Source: Vibrio sinaloensis (GTDB lineage: Bacteria > Pseudomonadota > Gammaproteobacteria > Enterobacterales > Vibrionaceae). From it: a DNA stretch of 64,000 nt. The notes beneath the pieces were generated by a model. It saw nothing but the letters and a program-made list of their open reading frames with translations, made no database searches and had not been told where the DNA came from. The position numbers were made by a program, and so were the translations under genes. Numbering within the stretch: the first letter of the stretch is position 1; the number at the start of each line of letters is the position of its first letter. Positions 16,006-23,783 of this stretch are shown in pieces. The stretch is from NCBI RefSeq assembly GCF_023195835.1, contig NZ_CP096199.1, positions 1,736,001-1,800,000 of the forward strand, written 5' to 3'.

Positions 16006-17773
16006 TGTTCTGCTCCTTGTATGGCAGTTCGACTGACACTTGACAACCCGATGGCTGTATAGGCCGATAACGAATAGAACCATGATGACTTTCGATAACG
16101 TCACGGCAGATGGCTAAGCCCAAACCGATCCCATGGGGCTTGGTGGTATAGAAAGCCGTTTCGAGTGGGATAGCACTGCTATCAAAACCGATCCCATTAT
16201 CAATGATTTCGACGTAAACCGTCTCTTGGGTATAGATCAGATGAACTTCAACAATAAGTCGTTGCGATAGCGGCTGACGACTCACACAAGCGTCTTTGGC
16301 ATTGGTTAAAAGGTTAATCACTACCTGCTGCAGACCTATCGCATCGCCAAACACCGCTTTCGGCAATCCTGAGTATTCAAAGTGAATTTCGACACCCGCC
16401 CTATCATACTCATAACTCACTAGCGCAATCGACTCATTGATCAGAGCGATCATATCTACATTCCGTTTCTGAGTGGGCTTTTTATTGATCAGCCCTCTCA
16501 AGCGCTGAACAATATCACTCGCTGAGTTTACTTGCTGCTGGATCTTTTGCAGTACCACCTCTAACTGTTCAGGGGCGATCCCTTGCTCTAACTGCTTGCT
16601 CGCCCCTTGGCTATAGTTTTTAATGACCGCCAACGGCTGATTTAGTTCATGAGCGAGACTGCTACCCAATTCACCGACAATTGTCACCCGTTGTGCATGC
16701 TCTAATAACGCACTTTTGCGGCGTAAATCGTCATCGACTTTAGTCAACCTCGCTTGGTTGCGCTTAAAGCGCCACTGCAACCAAAAGTGGTAAAGCGTCA
16801 CCAGCAGCAGCAACAAAATAAACGACAGTGCCATCGGCCGATTATGATCTAACCAATGATAAATCTTTTGTTGAAGTGTTTTTTGCAATGGATGTAAGTC
16901 GAGATGTTTGTATACATTGTCAACACTCACGCTCGGCACCGGAAGCATCCAACCAAGGTTACCTGCCGCCAACGCAGCCGGACTATCGGCTTCAAGGCTA
17001 AATAAACGTTGCATCACATACTGTCCCACTTCGGTCGAACAACGTTCACTCATCGCAAAGGTCCAATTTGCATATAAGGGCGTACTAACTCGACATACCG
17101 AATTGGCGGGTCGTTTTTCATTGAGCACCCGAACCTGGTCGAGCGAGACTTTGCCTTCAGAGACTAGGCTTTCGAGCGTACAGGCTGGCACGATCGCCAC
17201 TTCAAAACGCCCCGCAAGCATGTCAAGAATGATGTTGTCTGTGGGCGGGCCAGTACATTGAATATTATTGAAAAACTTATTGTGGAATAACCCGAGTCGG
17301 TCAAGCTCATAACGCAACACCAAAAAGCCACCAAAAGCCTGTTCAGAGACCGCCGCAATCTTCGCACGGTCAATATCGGCCAATTGCTTAAAACGCGAGT
17401 TATTTGCAACGATCACGACCGACGCAATGGATTTGTTAGGAATATCGCTAAATGCGGTCTTTTGCGTCGCCAGCCAACTCACGGGAAATTCACGGGCCAG
17501 TTTGGTCGCTTGCCCCGGACTCGTGAGTATAAAGTCGAGCTTTTGCTGTCGAAATGCCTCATCCAATTGCTTGAAATCGTAGGTATGCAAGTTGAAATGG
17601 TATTCAGGGTGGTCATTGAGCCAATCAATAGTGGGCTGCCACTGCTGCTGGGTATGGTGGTGGCCCCGCAACGCTAAGATACCAACATCAAACTCTCGAC
17701 GCTCATCAGTGCGTTGAGCAAAGACACTACTGGTCATCAAGGTTAATACTAGAACTATTAGACTCACTCGCAC
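15995..17773 (-). CDS. TtrS/ThsS-like sensor histidine kinase with PhnD-type periplasmic domain
   Basis: 592 aa. A Sec signal or N-terminal anchor (1-19) is followed by a periplasmic substrate-binding-like domain (about 27-290) of the PhnD type seen in tetrathionate (TtrS) and thiosulfate (ThsS) sensors. One membrane helix lies at 313-331, then a HisKA/HATPase core with LAHELNQPLAV (His375) and the N and G boxes NLLTNAKDA and GIGLGLAI. The periplasmic domain has four Cys (173, 198, 227, 245). The ligand is inferred to be a sulfur compound from homology and the divergent sulfurtransferase; it is not proven. Confidence 0.85.
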   Translation of the reverse strand: MRVSLIVLVLTLMTSSVFAQRTDERREFDVGILALRGHHHTQQQWQPTIDWLNDHPEYHFNLHTYDFKQLDEAFRQQKLDFILTSPGQATKLAREFPVSWLATQKTAFSDIPNKSIASVVIVANNSRFKQLADIDRAKIAAVSEQAFGGFLVLRYELDRLGLFHNKFFNNIQCTGPPTDNIILDMLAGRFEVAIVPACTLESLVSEGKVSLDQVRVLNEKRPANSVCRVSTPLYANWTFAMSERCSTEVGQYVMQRLFSLEADSPAALAAGNLGWMLPVPSVSVDNVYKHLDLHPLQKTLQQKIYHWLDHNRPMALSFILLLLLVTLYHFWLQWRFKRNQARLTKVDDDLRRKSALLEHAQRVTIVGELGSSLAHELNQPLAVIKNYSQGASKQLEQGIAPEQLEVVLQKIQQQVNSASDIVQRLRGLINKKPTQKRNVDMIALINESIALVSYEYDRAGVEIHFEYSGLPKAVFGDAIGLQQVVINLLTNAKDACVSRQPLSQRLIVEVHLIYTQETVYVEIIDNGIGFDSSAIPLETAFYTTKPHGIGLGLAICRDVIESHHGSIRYRPIQPSGCQVSVELPYKEQNNAK

Positions 17774-18078
17774 TCGTTTTACCCGCTGTATTCATTTTAG
17801 AGCTCGACTGCTCTCATCAACTATTTTCCACCGTGGCGTCCCTTGGCTTTGTTGCGTTAGATCAATCACACATCATTATTGTGGAAAACCACAATAGAGC
17901 ACCAATTCCAATTTCCCCAAAATGCCATACCCATAAAGGGCTAGGCCGACAACACGCTATGTAAGAAGCGGGTAGAACAATAAACAACAACCTTACCGCG
18001 CCTCGACCCAAACCAAATTCAAGCTGCGCAGTGTTGCACTGAGTAGCAAACTTTTAAAATCGTTATGGAAGCATAAAC
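17774..18078. other. 305-bp divergent promoter region of the two-component and rhodanese operons
   Basis: Non-coding. The notable element is the perfect palindrome at 17877-17896. A related CCAC/GTGG arrangement occurs at about 17827-17835 (CCACCGTGG). An A/T-rich stretch TTTTAAAATCG just before the rhodanese start may hold a -10 element. I saw no riboswitch-like structure. Confidence 0.6.
17877..17896. promoter_or_regulatory. Perfect 20-bp palindrome, candidate response-regulator operator
   Basis: TATTGTGG (17877-17884), AAAA, CCACAATA (17889-17896). Its position, 182 nt before the rhodanese start and 104 nt before the kinase start, and its perfect symmetry suit binding by the FixJ-like regulator dimer encoded next to it. 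The role is inferred. Confidence 0.55.
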
Positions 18079-19065
18079 ATGAAAAAATCCACCCTTGCAC
18101 TCGGCGTTCTCGCTGCTTCAGTGGCAATCGGCTACCCACTATACAATAGTCTATTGGGCGCAAAAGCGGTTCAGGTGAGCGAGTCTGCGCAAGTAAACAA
18201 GTTTGCCGAGTATCATCATAGTGACAGTTTCATCACCGCCCAATCACTCAACCAAATGATGCATTCGGGCCAAGATGTGGTTGTGATTGGCGCGTTGAAC
18301 CCGCTGAAACCAGATCAGCCGATCGCGGGGTCTTTCTCTATGTGGCGCTCTGACTACTCAGCAAAAGATGGGGCGTACGATTTTGGTGGCATGCGTAACA
18401 GCACTGAAGAGATGGAATCTATTCTCAGCCAGTATGGCGCTACGCCAGAATCAACGATCGTGGTCTACGCAGCGAACGCACACCATGATGCTGCGCGCCT
18501 GTATTGGCAAATCAAAAACTTAGGCCACCAAGACGTACGCTACCTTGACGGTGGTTTGAATGCTTGGATCGGTGCCGGTCTCCCAACTGGCAAGAGTGAG
18601 CCAGTCGTAACCGCTACTCAATATAAAGCCCCGCAACCACAACAAGAGTCGCAAGCACTTGCGACTCTTGACATGGTACTGAATGCCCAGCAGCACACAG
18701 ATGAATGGGTGATCATCGATACCCGTGGTAACGATGAGTTTGATGGCAGTGCGACCAAGTCTGGCGCTTACGGTCCGGGCACTATTGCGAGTAGCGTTCA
18801 CATCAACTGGACACAAGCACTCAACGACGACACGACACTAAAGTCGGCTAGCGAACTAAAAGCACTTTACGGTGATGTCATCCAAGGTAAGAAAGTTATC
18901 GCTTACTGTCAGTCAGGTGTCCGTTCGGCACACACTAGCATGGTGTTAACCGAAGTACTCGGCGCTGAAGAAGTCTACAACTATGACGGCTCTTGGATCG
19001 AATACAGTCACGCACATTACGAGAAAAATCACCCACAAGTGAATGTCATCAACGGTAAAGGCTAA
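18079..19065 (+). CDS. Exported tandem-rhodanese sulfurtransferase
   Basis: 328 aa. The N-terminus (MKK, then a hydrophobic stretch to about residue 20) is a signal peptide or anchor, so the enzyme acts in the periplasm. There are two rhodanese domains. The second carries the active-site loop CQSGVRS with Cys277; in the first the equivalent loop (about 130-140, YAANAHHDAAR) has no Cys, as is usual for the inactive domain. Sulfurtransferases move sulfane sulfur from thiosulfate or similar donors. It resembles YnjE/SseA-type proteins and heads a cluster in which YnjB, C, D and F homologues follow. Confidence 0.88.
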   Translation: MKKSTLALGVLAASVAIGYPLYNSLLGAKAVQVSESAQVNKFAEYHHSDSFITAQSLNQMMHSGQDVVVIGALNPLKPDQPIAGSFSMWRSDYSAKDGAYDFGGMRNSTEEMESILSQYGATPESTIVVYAANAHHDAARLYWQIKNLGHQDVRYLDGGLNAWIGAGLPTGKSEPVVTATQYKAPQPQQESQALATLDMVLNAQQHTDEWVIIDTRGNDEFDGSATKSGAYGPGTIASSVHINWTQALNDDTTLKSASELKALYGDVIQGKKVIAYCQSGVRSAHTSMVLTEVLGAEEVYNYDGSWIEYSHAHYEKNHPQVNVINGKG

Positions 19066-19082
19066 AAAGAGTAGAGCCCGAT

Positions 19083-20876
19083 ATGAACAAAGTTATTTTT
19101 AGTCAAAAGCTCTACGACACCGCACAAGATATTGTGGATGGTTGTATGGGCGATGCCGATCCGGCATGTCAAACCGCATGTCCGATGCACACAGATGTTA
19201 AGCAGTACGTTCGCTTAGCGGGCGAAGGCAAATATAAACAAGCGCTCGACGTGGTTCGCAGCAAACTCTTCTTGCCGCAAACGCTTGGTCGTATCTGTGC
19301 CCACCCTTGTGAAGCAGCCTGTCGTCGTAACACTGAATATCAACAGCCAATCAGTGTAGCTGGTATCAAGCGCTTTATCGCAGAGCAAACAGACAATGCT
19401 AAAGAGTGGGATCTGACGGTCGCACCTGACACAGACAAGAAAATCGCCATCGTTGGCGCGGGCCCTGCGGGCGCTCAAGCCGCTATCGAACTGCGCCGTC
19501 AAGGACATAGCGTTACCATTTTTGAAAAACTCAATGTATACGGCGGCATGATGCGCGTCGGTATTCCTGAATACCGCCTACCGCGTGATGTTATCGATTC
19601 GGAGTACAGCTACTTAGATATGCTAGGTATCGAGACGCGCTTTGGCGTTGAAATCGGCAAAGACATTACCTTTGCTGACTTGCGCGAACAACACGATGCC
19701 GTGGTTTTAGCACACGGTGCGCACGTAGGCTCTATCATCCCACTGCCGGGTCACGAGTCAAACGGCGTTTTCTCTGCGGTTGAATACCTAAAAGAGATTT
19801 CTGAAACTCAAGCATTTCCGCGCGCTGGCAAGCGCGTCATGGTTATCGGCGGCGGTGATGTTGCGATGGACTGTGCACGCTCTTCATGGCGCATAGGTGC
19901 TGACGAAGTTCACCAATGCTCATTAGAGTCAATGGAAAACTTGCCAGCAAGCCAAATTGAGATAGACGAGTCTGAAGAAGAAGGTGTCTCATTCAATGCT
20001 GGTTGGGGTCCTGCGTCTATCGAAGCAAAAGATGGCAAAGTCGTTGCTATCACGCTGAAAAAAGTGGCCTCTATTTTTGATGCTGAAGGTAACTTCGCAC
20101 CGCAATACACCGACGAGACTCGCACCATCGAAGTGGATACCGTGGTATTTGCAACCGGTCAAGTTGTGGCGGACATTACAGACGGCGCATTAGAGCAAAC
20201 TCGCGGCGGTCGTTACGTGGTTGATAAAGAAACCCTAGCAACTTCAGTCGAAGGTGTTTACGTAGCCGGCGATGCGTGTGGCGGCAACATCGTGGTTGAG
20301 GCGATGGCCCTTGGCCATAAAGCGGCACTGAGTATCGAGCGTCAGTTGGCGAAACGCCCTCTAACCGAGGGACGTGACTTTACGCTTGAGTATAGCTACT
20401 CATCTCGCCTAGAGATTCCATTGCCAGAGGGCACGGTTGACCTTCCTCGCCTACACGGCGAGCTGCGTGATGCGGATGAACGTAAGCGCGATTTCAAACA
20501 AGTTGACCTTGGCTTTAAAGCAGAAGACATCAAAGCAGAAGCGACTCGCTGTCTACAGTGCACCTGTAAGCTGTGTATGAGCGAGTGCATCATGATGAAT
20601 GACTTTGGTGACTGTCCGAAGACGTTGATGAAAGAGTTCATCGATAACCAAGACATGGATCCACTGCTCTCATACTCATGTAATGCGTGTGACCAATGTA
20701 CCTTGGTATGTCCAAAAGACTACCCGATGAAAGAAGTGTTTATGGGCGCGCGTGCTGACTTTGTCAAAGCGAACGATGGCAACTCGCCGATCGCAGGACA
20801 CAAAGCCATCAATATGCACCAGAAGCTTGGCTTCTCAAAGTTCTTCACTATGGCGAAAAGCGCGGTTAAAGGGTAA
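19083..20876 (+). CDS. NAD(P)-linked Fe-S flavoprotein, GltD-like with C-terminal ferredoxin-type domain
   Basis: 597 aa. The N-terminal Cys motifs (21, 29, 33, 72, 76, 80) match the Fe-S region of glutamate synthase small subunits. A FAD-binding GAGPAG (125-130) and a second dinucleotide fold with GGGDVA (256-261) follow. The C-terminal part adds a Cys cluster at 490, 493, 495, 498, 502 and 511 and a classical 4Fe-4S motif at 533, 536, 539 and 543. It could pass electrons from NAD(P)H to the HdrB-like protein encoded 4 nt downstream. GltB is absent, so glutamate synthesis is not its job. Confidence 0.87.
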   Translation: MNKVIFSQKLYDTAQDIVDGCMGDADPACQTACPMHTDVKQYVRLAGEGKYKQALDVVRSKLFLPQTLGRICAHPCEAACRRNTEYQQPISVAGIKRFIAEQTDNAKEWDLTVAPDTDKKIAIVGAGPAGAQAAIELRRQGHSVTIFEKLNVYGGMMRVGIPEYRLPRDVIDSEYSYLDMLGIETRFGVEIGKDITFADLREQHDAVVLAHGAHVGSIIPLPGHESNGVFSAVEYLKEISETQAFPRAGKRVMVIGGGDVAMDCARSSWRIGADEVHQCSLESMENLPASQIEIDESEEEGVSFNAGWGPASIEAKDGKVVAITLKKVASIFDAEGNFAPQYTDETRTIEVDTVVFATGQVVADITDGALEQTRGGRYVVDKETLATSVEGVYVAGDACGGNIVVEAMALGHKAALSIERQLAKRPLTEGRDFTLEYSYSSRLEIPLPEGTVDLPRLHGELRDADERKRDFKQVDLGFKAEDIKAEATRCLQCTCKLCMSECIMMNDFGDCPKTLMKEFIDNQDMDPLLSYSCNACDQCTLVCPKDYPMKEVFMGARADFVKANDGNSPIAGHKAINMHQKLGFSKFFTMAKSAVKG

Positions 20877-20880
20877 TCAA

Positions 20881-21648
20881 ATGTCTAAAGTATTTATGCC
20901 AGGATGTAGCCTTCCATCTTACTCACCAGAAGGCGTGGCAGGGATTGCTCACTATCTTAAACAAGTGTTCCCAGAGATGGGCGCGGTACAAAAGTGTTGT
21001 GGTAAACCGACCGCGGCTCTGGGTCAAACTGAGCTGTTTAAAGAGCGCTTTGGCATGCTGCAAAGCGACTTTAGCAAAGTCAAAGCGGAAGAAGTCATCG
21101 TAGCGTGCCAAAGCTGTTTTGGCATGATCAAAAAGTTCGCTGATGGTCAGCAGCCTCGTTCACTTTGGACATTGCTTCCTGAGATTGGCTTGCCAAAAGA
21201 GCTAGTCGGCAAAGCCAAGCACAGTGATGTGGTGTTTACCATTCACGACTCTTGTTCGACACGTCACGAGCGTGAGCTGCAAGAGGGCATTCGTTGGATC
21301 CTCAACGAACTGGGATACAAAACGGTGGAGCCAAAGTACACCAAAGAAAACACCCGTTGCTGTGGTTTCGGTGGCATGGTGGTGCCCGCCAACCCAGATG
21401 TCGCTAACCGTGTTATCCAGCGCCGTGTAGAAGAGTTTGAAACTGAACACGTAGTGGTTTATTGCGCGGCGTGTCGCGCATCAATGATGGGGGTCGAGGC
21501 CAAAGCGTGGCACATCCTAGATTTGATGTTTGGCCCTGTCGTTATGCAAGACACTGCGCCACCAGCCAACGTATTGGCAAGTCCGGTTAAATCTTGGTTC
21601 AACCGCTACAAATCGAAAGCGGGCCTAATTAAGTGCATGACCGTGTAG
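20881..21648 (+). CDS. HdrB-like CCG-domain Fe-S protein
   Basis: 255 aa from the ATG at 20881, four nt after the flavoprotein stop; a longer frame reaching back into that gene is rejected. There are two CCG domains: Cys9, Cys39-Cys40-Gly, Cys76xxCys79; and Cys125, Cys160-Cys161-Gly, Cys195xxCys198. In heterodisulfide reductase subunit B such domains hold noncubane 4Fe-4S clusters that cleave disulfides; GlpC and LutA use related domains. With its neighbour it forms a likely soluble disulfide, persulfide or polysulfide reductase or its reverse. Confidence 0.87.
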   Translation: MSKVFMPGCSLPSYSPEGVAGIAHYLKQVFPEMGAVQKCCGKPTAALGQTELFKERFGMLQSDFSKVKAEEVIVACQSCFGMIKKFADGQQPRSLWTLLPEIGLPKELVGKAKHSDVVFTIHDSCSTRHERELQEGIRWILNELGYKTVEPKYTKENTRCCGFGGMVVPANPDVANRVIQRRVEEFETEHVVVYCAACRASMMGVEAKAWHILDLMFGPVVMQDTAPPANVLASPVKSWFNRYKSKAGLIKCMTV

Positions 21649-21737
21649 TTATCCTCTGATTGGCGTGTTGCCAGTAGATAAATCGATTCGAACAGGCGTG
21701 CTCAGCCACGCTTGTTCCCTAATTGGAAATCATTGTT

Positions 21738-22415
21738 ATGAAATTTGTTAAAATACTCCTAGCCATCGCGGCGATTGCGGCGGTTATTTTTGGTGCTAAG
21801 CAGACAGGCTTGCTTGAGATCATTACGGATATCAACAGCCTTCAATCGTGGATTGCGAGCTTTGGGGTTTGGGGCTACCTAGTGTTCGTGTTGGCATTCG
21901 TATTTGCTTGTGTCTTCATGTTACCTGGCAGTGCATTCACTATCGTGGCTGGCATCGTGTTTGGACCAGTAAAAGGGGCACTGTTGGCGCTGTTCTCTGC
22001 CACGTTAGGCGCAACCGTTGCGTTCCTGTGTGCTCGCTTTGTGTTCCGTAACCTTATCCTGAGCAAGTTTGGCGACAACCCTATCTTCAAAAAGATCGAT
22101 GACGGCGTTGCACAAAACGGCTCAAGCTTTCTGATTCTGACACGTCTAGTGCCTGTGTTCCCATTTAGCTTACAGAACTACGCTTACGGTATTACTGGCC
22201 TAAACTTGTGGACCTATGTTGGCGTATCATTACTCACCATGGCGCCAGGCGCATTTATCTTTGCTTACATGGCCGGTGATATTGCTACCAACGGCGTGTC
22301 TGCGATGCTACTGGTTAAATTTGCGGGTGCTGGCCTAGTACTGTTTGGAATGTCACTTATTCCAAAATACATTGCCAAGAAAAAAGGCATCAACATGGAA
22401 GAATTGGCCAACTAA
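21738..22415 (+). CDS. TVP38/TMEM64 (DedA superfamily) membrane protein, YdjX/YdjZ-like
   Basis: 225 aa from the ATG at 21738. It has several membrane helices and the family core: FMLPGSAFTIVAG, FGPVKGALLAL, and LTRLVPVFPFSLQNYAYG. TVP38/TMEM64 proteins are DedA-superfamily members related to lipid scramblases and ion-coupled transporters; YdjX and YdjZ, in the E. coli ynj locus, belong here. The link to redox sulfur chemistry is positional. It follows the HdrB-like gene by 89 nt and is separated from ynjB by a hairpin. Confidence 0.88.
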   Translation: MKFVKILLAIAAIAAVIFGAKQTGLLEIITDINSLQSWIASFGVWGYLVFVLAFVFACVFMLPGSAFTIVAGIVFGPVKGALLALFSATLGATVAFLCARFVFRNLILSKFGDNPIFKKIDDGVAQNGSSFLILTRLVPVFPFSLQNYAYGITGLNLWTYVGVSLLTMAPGAFIFAYMAGDIATNGVSAMLLVKFAGAGLVLFGMSLIPKYIAKKKGINMEELAN

Positions 22416-22567
22416 CTCGGTCTCTATATCAACTTAACAGATAGAAACGATCGAACGGTTATCGTGACGCGTATCTGATGAGTGCTCAAAACAGGTTAAT
22501 TCACTGAATTTATTATCAATGTGACATTGATATTGACCAGACATGGATTACTATCTTGAGACAGGAA

Positions 22568-22602
22568 CAAAGTCGCTTTTTTTGCCCAAAGCGACTTTTG
22601 TA
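22568..22602 (+). terminator. Hairpin between the DedA-like gene and ynjB (terminator or attenuator)
   Basis: CAAAGTCGCTTT (22568-22579) pairs with AAAGCGACTTTTG (22588-22600), with T-rich sequence in the loop and after the stem. It ends 25 nt before the ynjB start and probably reduces read-through, splitting the cluster into an enzyme part and a transporter part. Confidence 0.7.
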
Positions 22603-22626
22603 TTTATGAATGTGCACGGAATCATT

Positions 22627-23775
22627 ATGAAAACAAAGTTACTTAGCACGCTGGCATTGCTGGCAACATCAGTATCAGGCCTCACGATGGCCAACGACTG
22701 GCAACAAATTGAGCAGCAGGCAGACGGCCAAACCGTCTACTTTCATGCTTGGGGTGGAAGCCAAGAGATCAATCGTTATATTCAATGGGCAGGCCAAGAG
22801 CTCAAAACTCGTTACAATGTGACGCTCAATCACGTCAAGGTGAGTGACATTTCTGAAACCGCTACTCGCCTATTGGCTGAAAAAGCCGCGGGCAAAGAGA
22901 GCGGCGGCAGCGTAGACATGGTTTGGATCAATGGCGAAAACTTCAAATCAATGAAAGATAACCAACTGCTATTTGGCCCTTTTGTTGACCAACTACCAAG
23001 CTGGCAATACGTTGATAAATCTTTGCCGGTTGAGGTCGATTTTTCTGAGCCAACCGAAGGCTTAGAGGCACCTTGGGGAGTAGGACAACTGGTTTTCATT
23101 CACGACAAACTGACCCTCAATAATCCGCCGCAATCATTCTCTGAGCTACTCAGTTATGCCAAAGCGTTTCCAAATCGTCTTAGCTACCCTCGCCCACCGG
23201 AGTTTCATGGCACCAGTTTCCTCAAGGCCCTATTGATTGAACTCACCGACAATGATCCTGCCCTGCAAGAGCCTGTCTCTGAACAATCATTTACTGCTGT
23301 AACGACCCCGTTGTGGCGCTATCTTGACGAGTTCCACAGTGTGGCTTGGCGTGCAGGCAAGCAGTTCCCTGCGGGCACAGCCGAAAGCATTCAGTTGCTC
23401 GACGACGGTCAACTCGACCTAGCCATTACATTTAACCCTAACGCGGTGTTCTCGGCGCAAACCAGTGGCCAACTGGCTAACACCACAGATGTGTACGCGA
23501 TGCAAGCTGGCGCGCTGTCTAATATCCACTTCTTGGCCATTCCATGGAATGCCAATGCCAAAGCTGGCGCTCAAGTGGCGATCAACTTTTTGCTTAGCCC
23601 AGAGGCACAATCTCGTAAGGGTGACCTAACCGTTTGGGGCGATCCATCGGTGCTGAGTCGGCAATATTTGAGCGGAAGTGCCAAGAATACCCAGCAGTTT
23701 AAATCGATTTCTGAACCACACCCTAGTTGGCAAGCTGCGCTTGAGCAAGAGTGGTTGAAACGTTACGGAAACTAG
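22627..23775 (+). CDS. ynjB: ABC transporter substrate-binding protein, YnjB-like
   Basis: 382 aa from the ATG at 22627 (the reading frame extends upstream through the hairpin, which is rejected). A Sec signal peptide ends near GLTMA-N. The protein has the type II periplasmic-binding fold: VYFHAWGG at the start, VDMVWINGENF, and the APWGVGQLVFIHD hinge region. YnjB and its relatives form a family whose substrate is not established. The 25-nt overlap seen with the longest ynjC frame disappears when the ynjC start at 23784 is used. Confidence 0.87.
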   Translation: MKTKLLSTLALLATSVSGLTMANDWQQIEQQADGQTVYFHAWGGSQEINRYIQWAGQELKTRYNVTLNHVKVSDISETATRLLAEKAAGKESGGSVDMVWINGENFKSMKDNQLLFGPFVDQLPSWQYVDKSLPVEVDFSEPTEGLEAPWGVGQLVFIHDKLTLNNPPQSFSELLSYAKAFPNRLSYPRPPEFHGTSFLKALLIELTDNDPALQEPVSEQSFTAVTTPLWRYLDEFHSVAWRAGKQFPAGTAESIQLLDDGQLDLAITFNPNAVFSAQTSGQLANTTDVYAMQAGALSNIHFLAIPWNANAKAGAQVAINFLLSPEAQSRKGDLTVWGDPSVLSRQYLSGSAKNTQQFKSISEPHPSWQAALEQEWLKRYGN

Positions 23776-23783
23776 TCCCAATT

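Noticed and set aside
18079..19065. N-terminal rhodanese domain as a second active centre
   Set aside because: The loop at about 130-140 has no Cys; the usual inactive domain of tandem rhodaneses.
19083..20876. Annotation as glutamate synthase small subunit
   Set aside because: No gltB nearby, extra C-terminal Fe-S motifs and HdrB partner show a different role.
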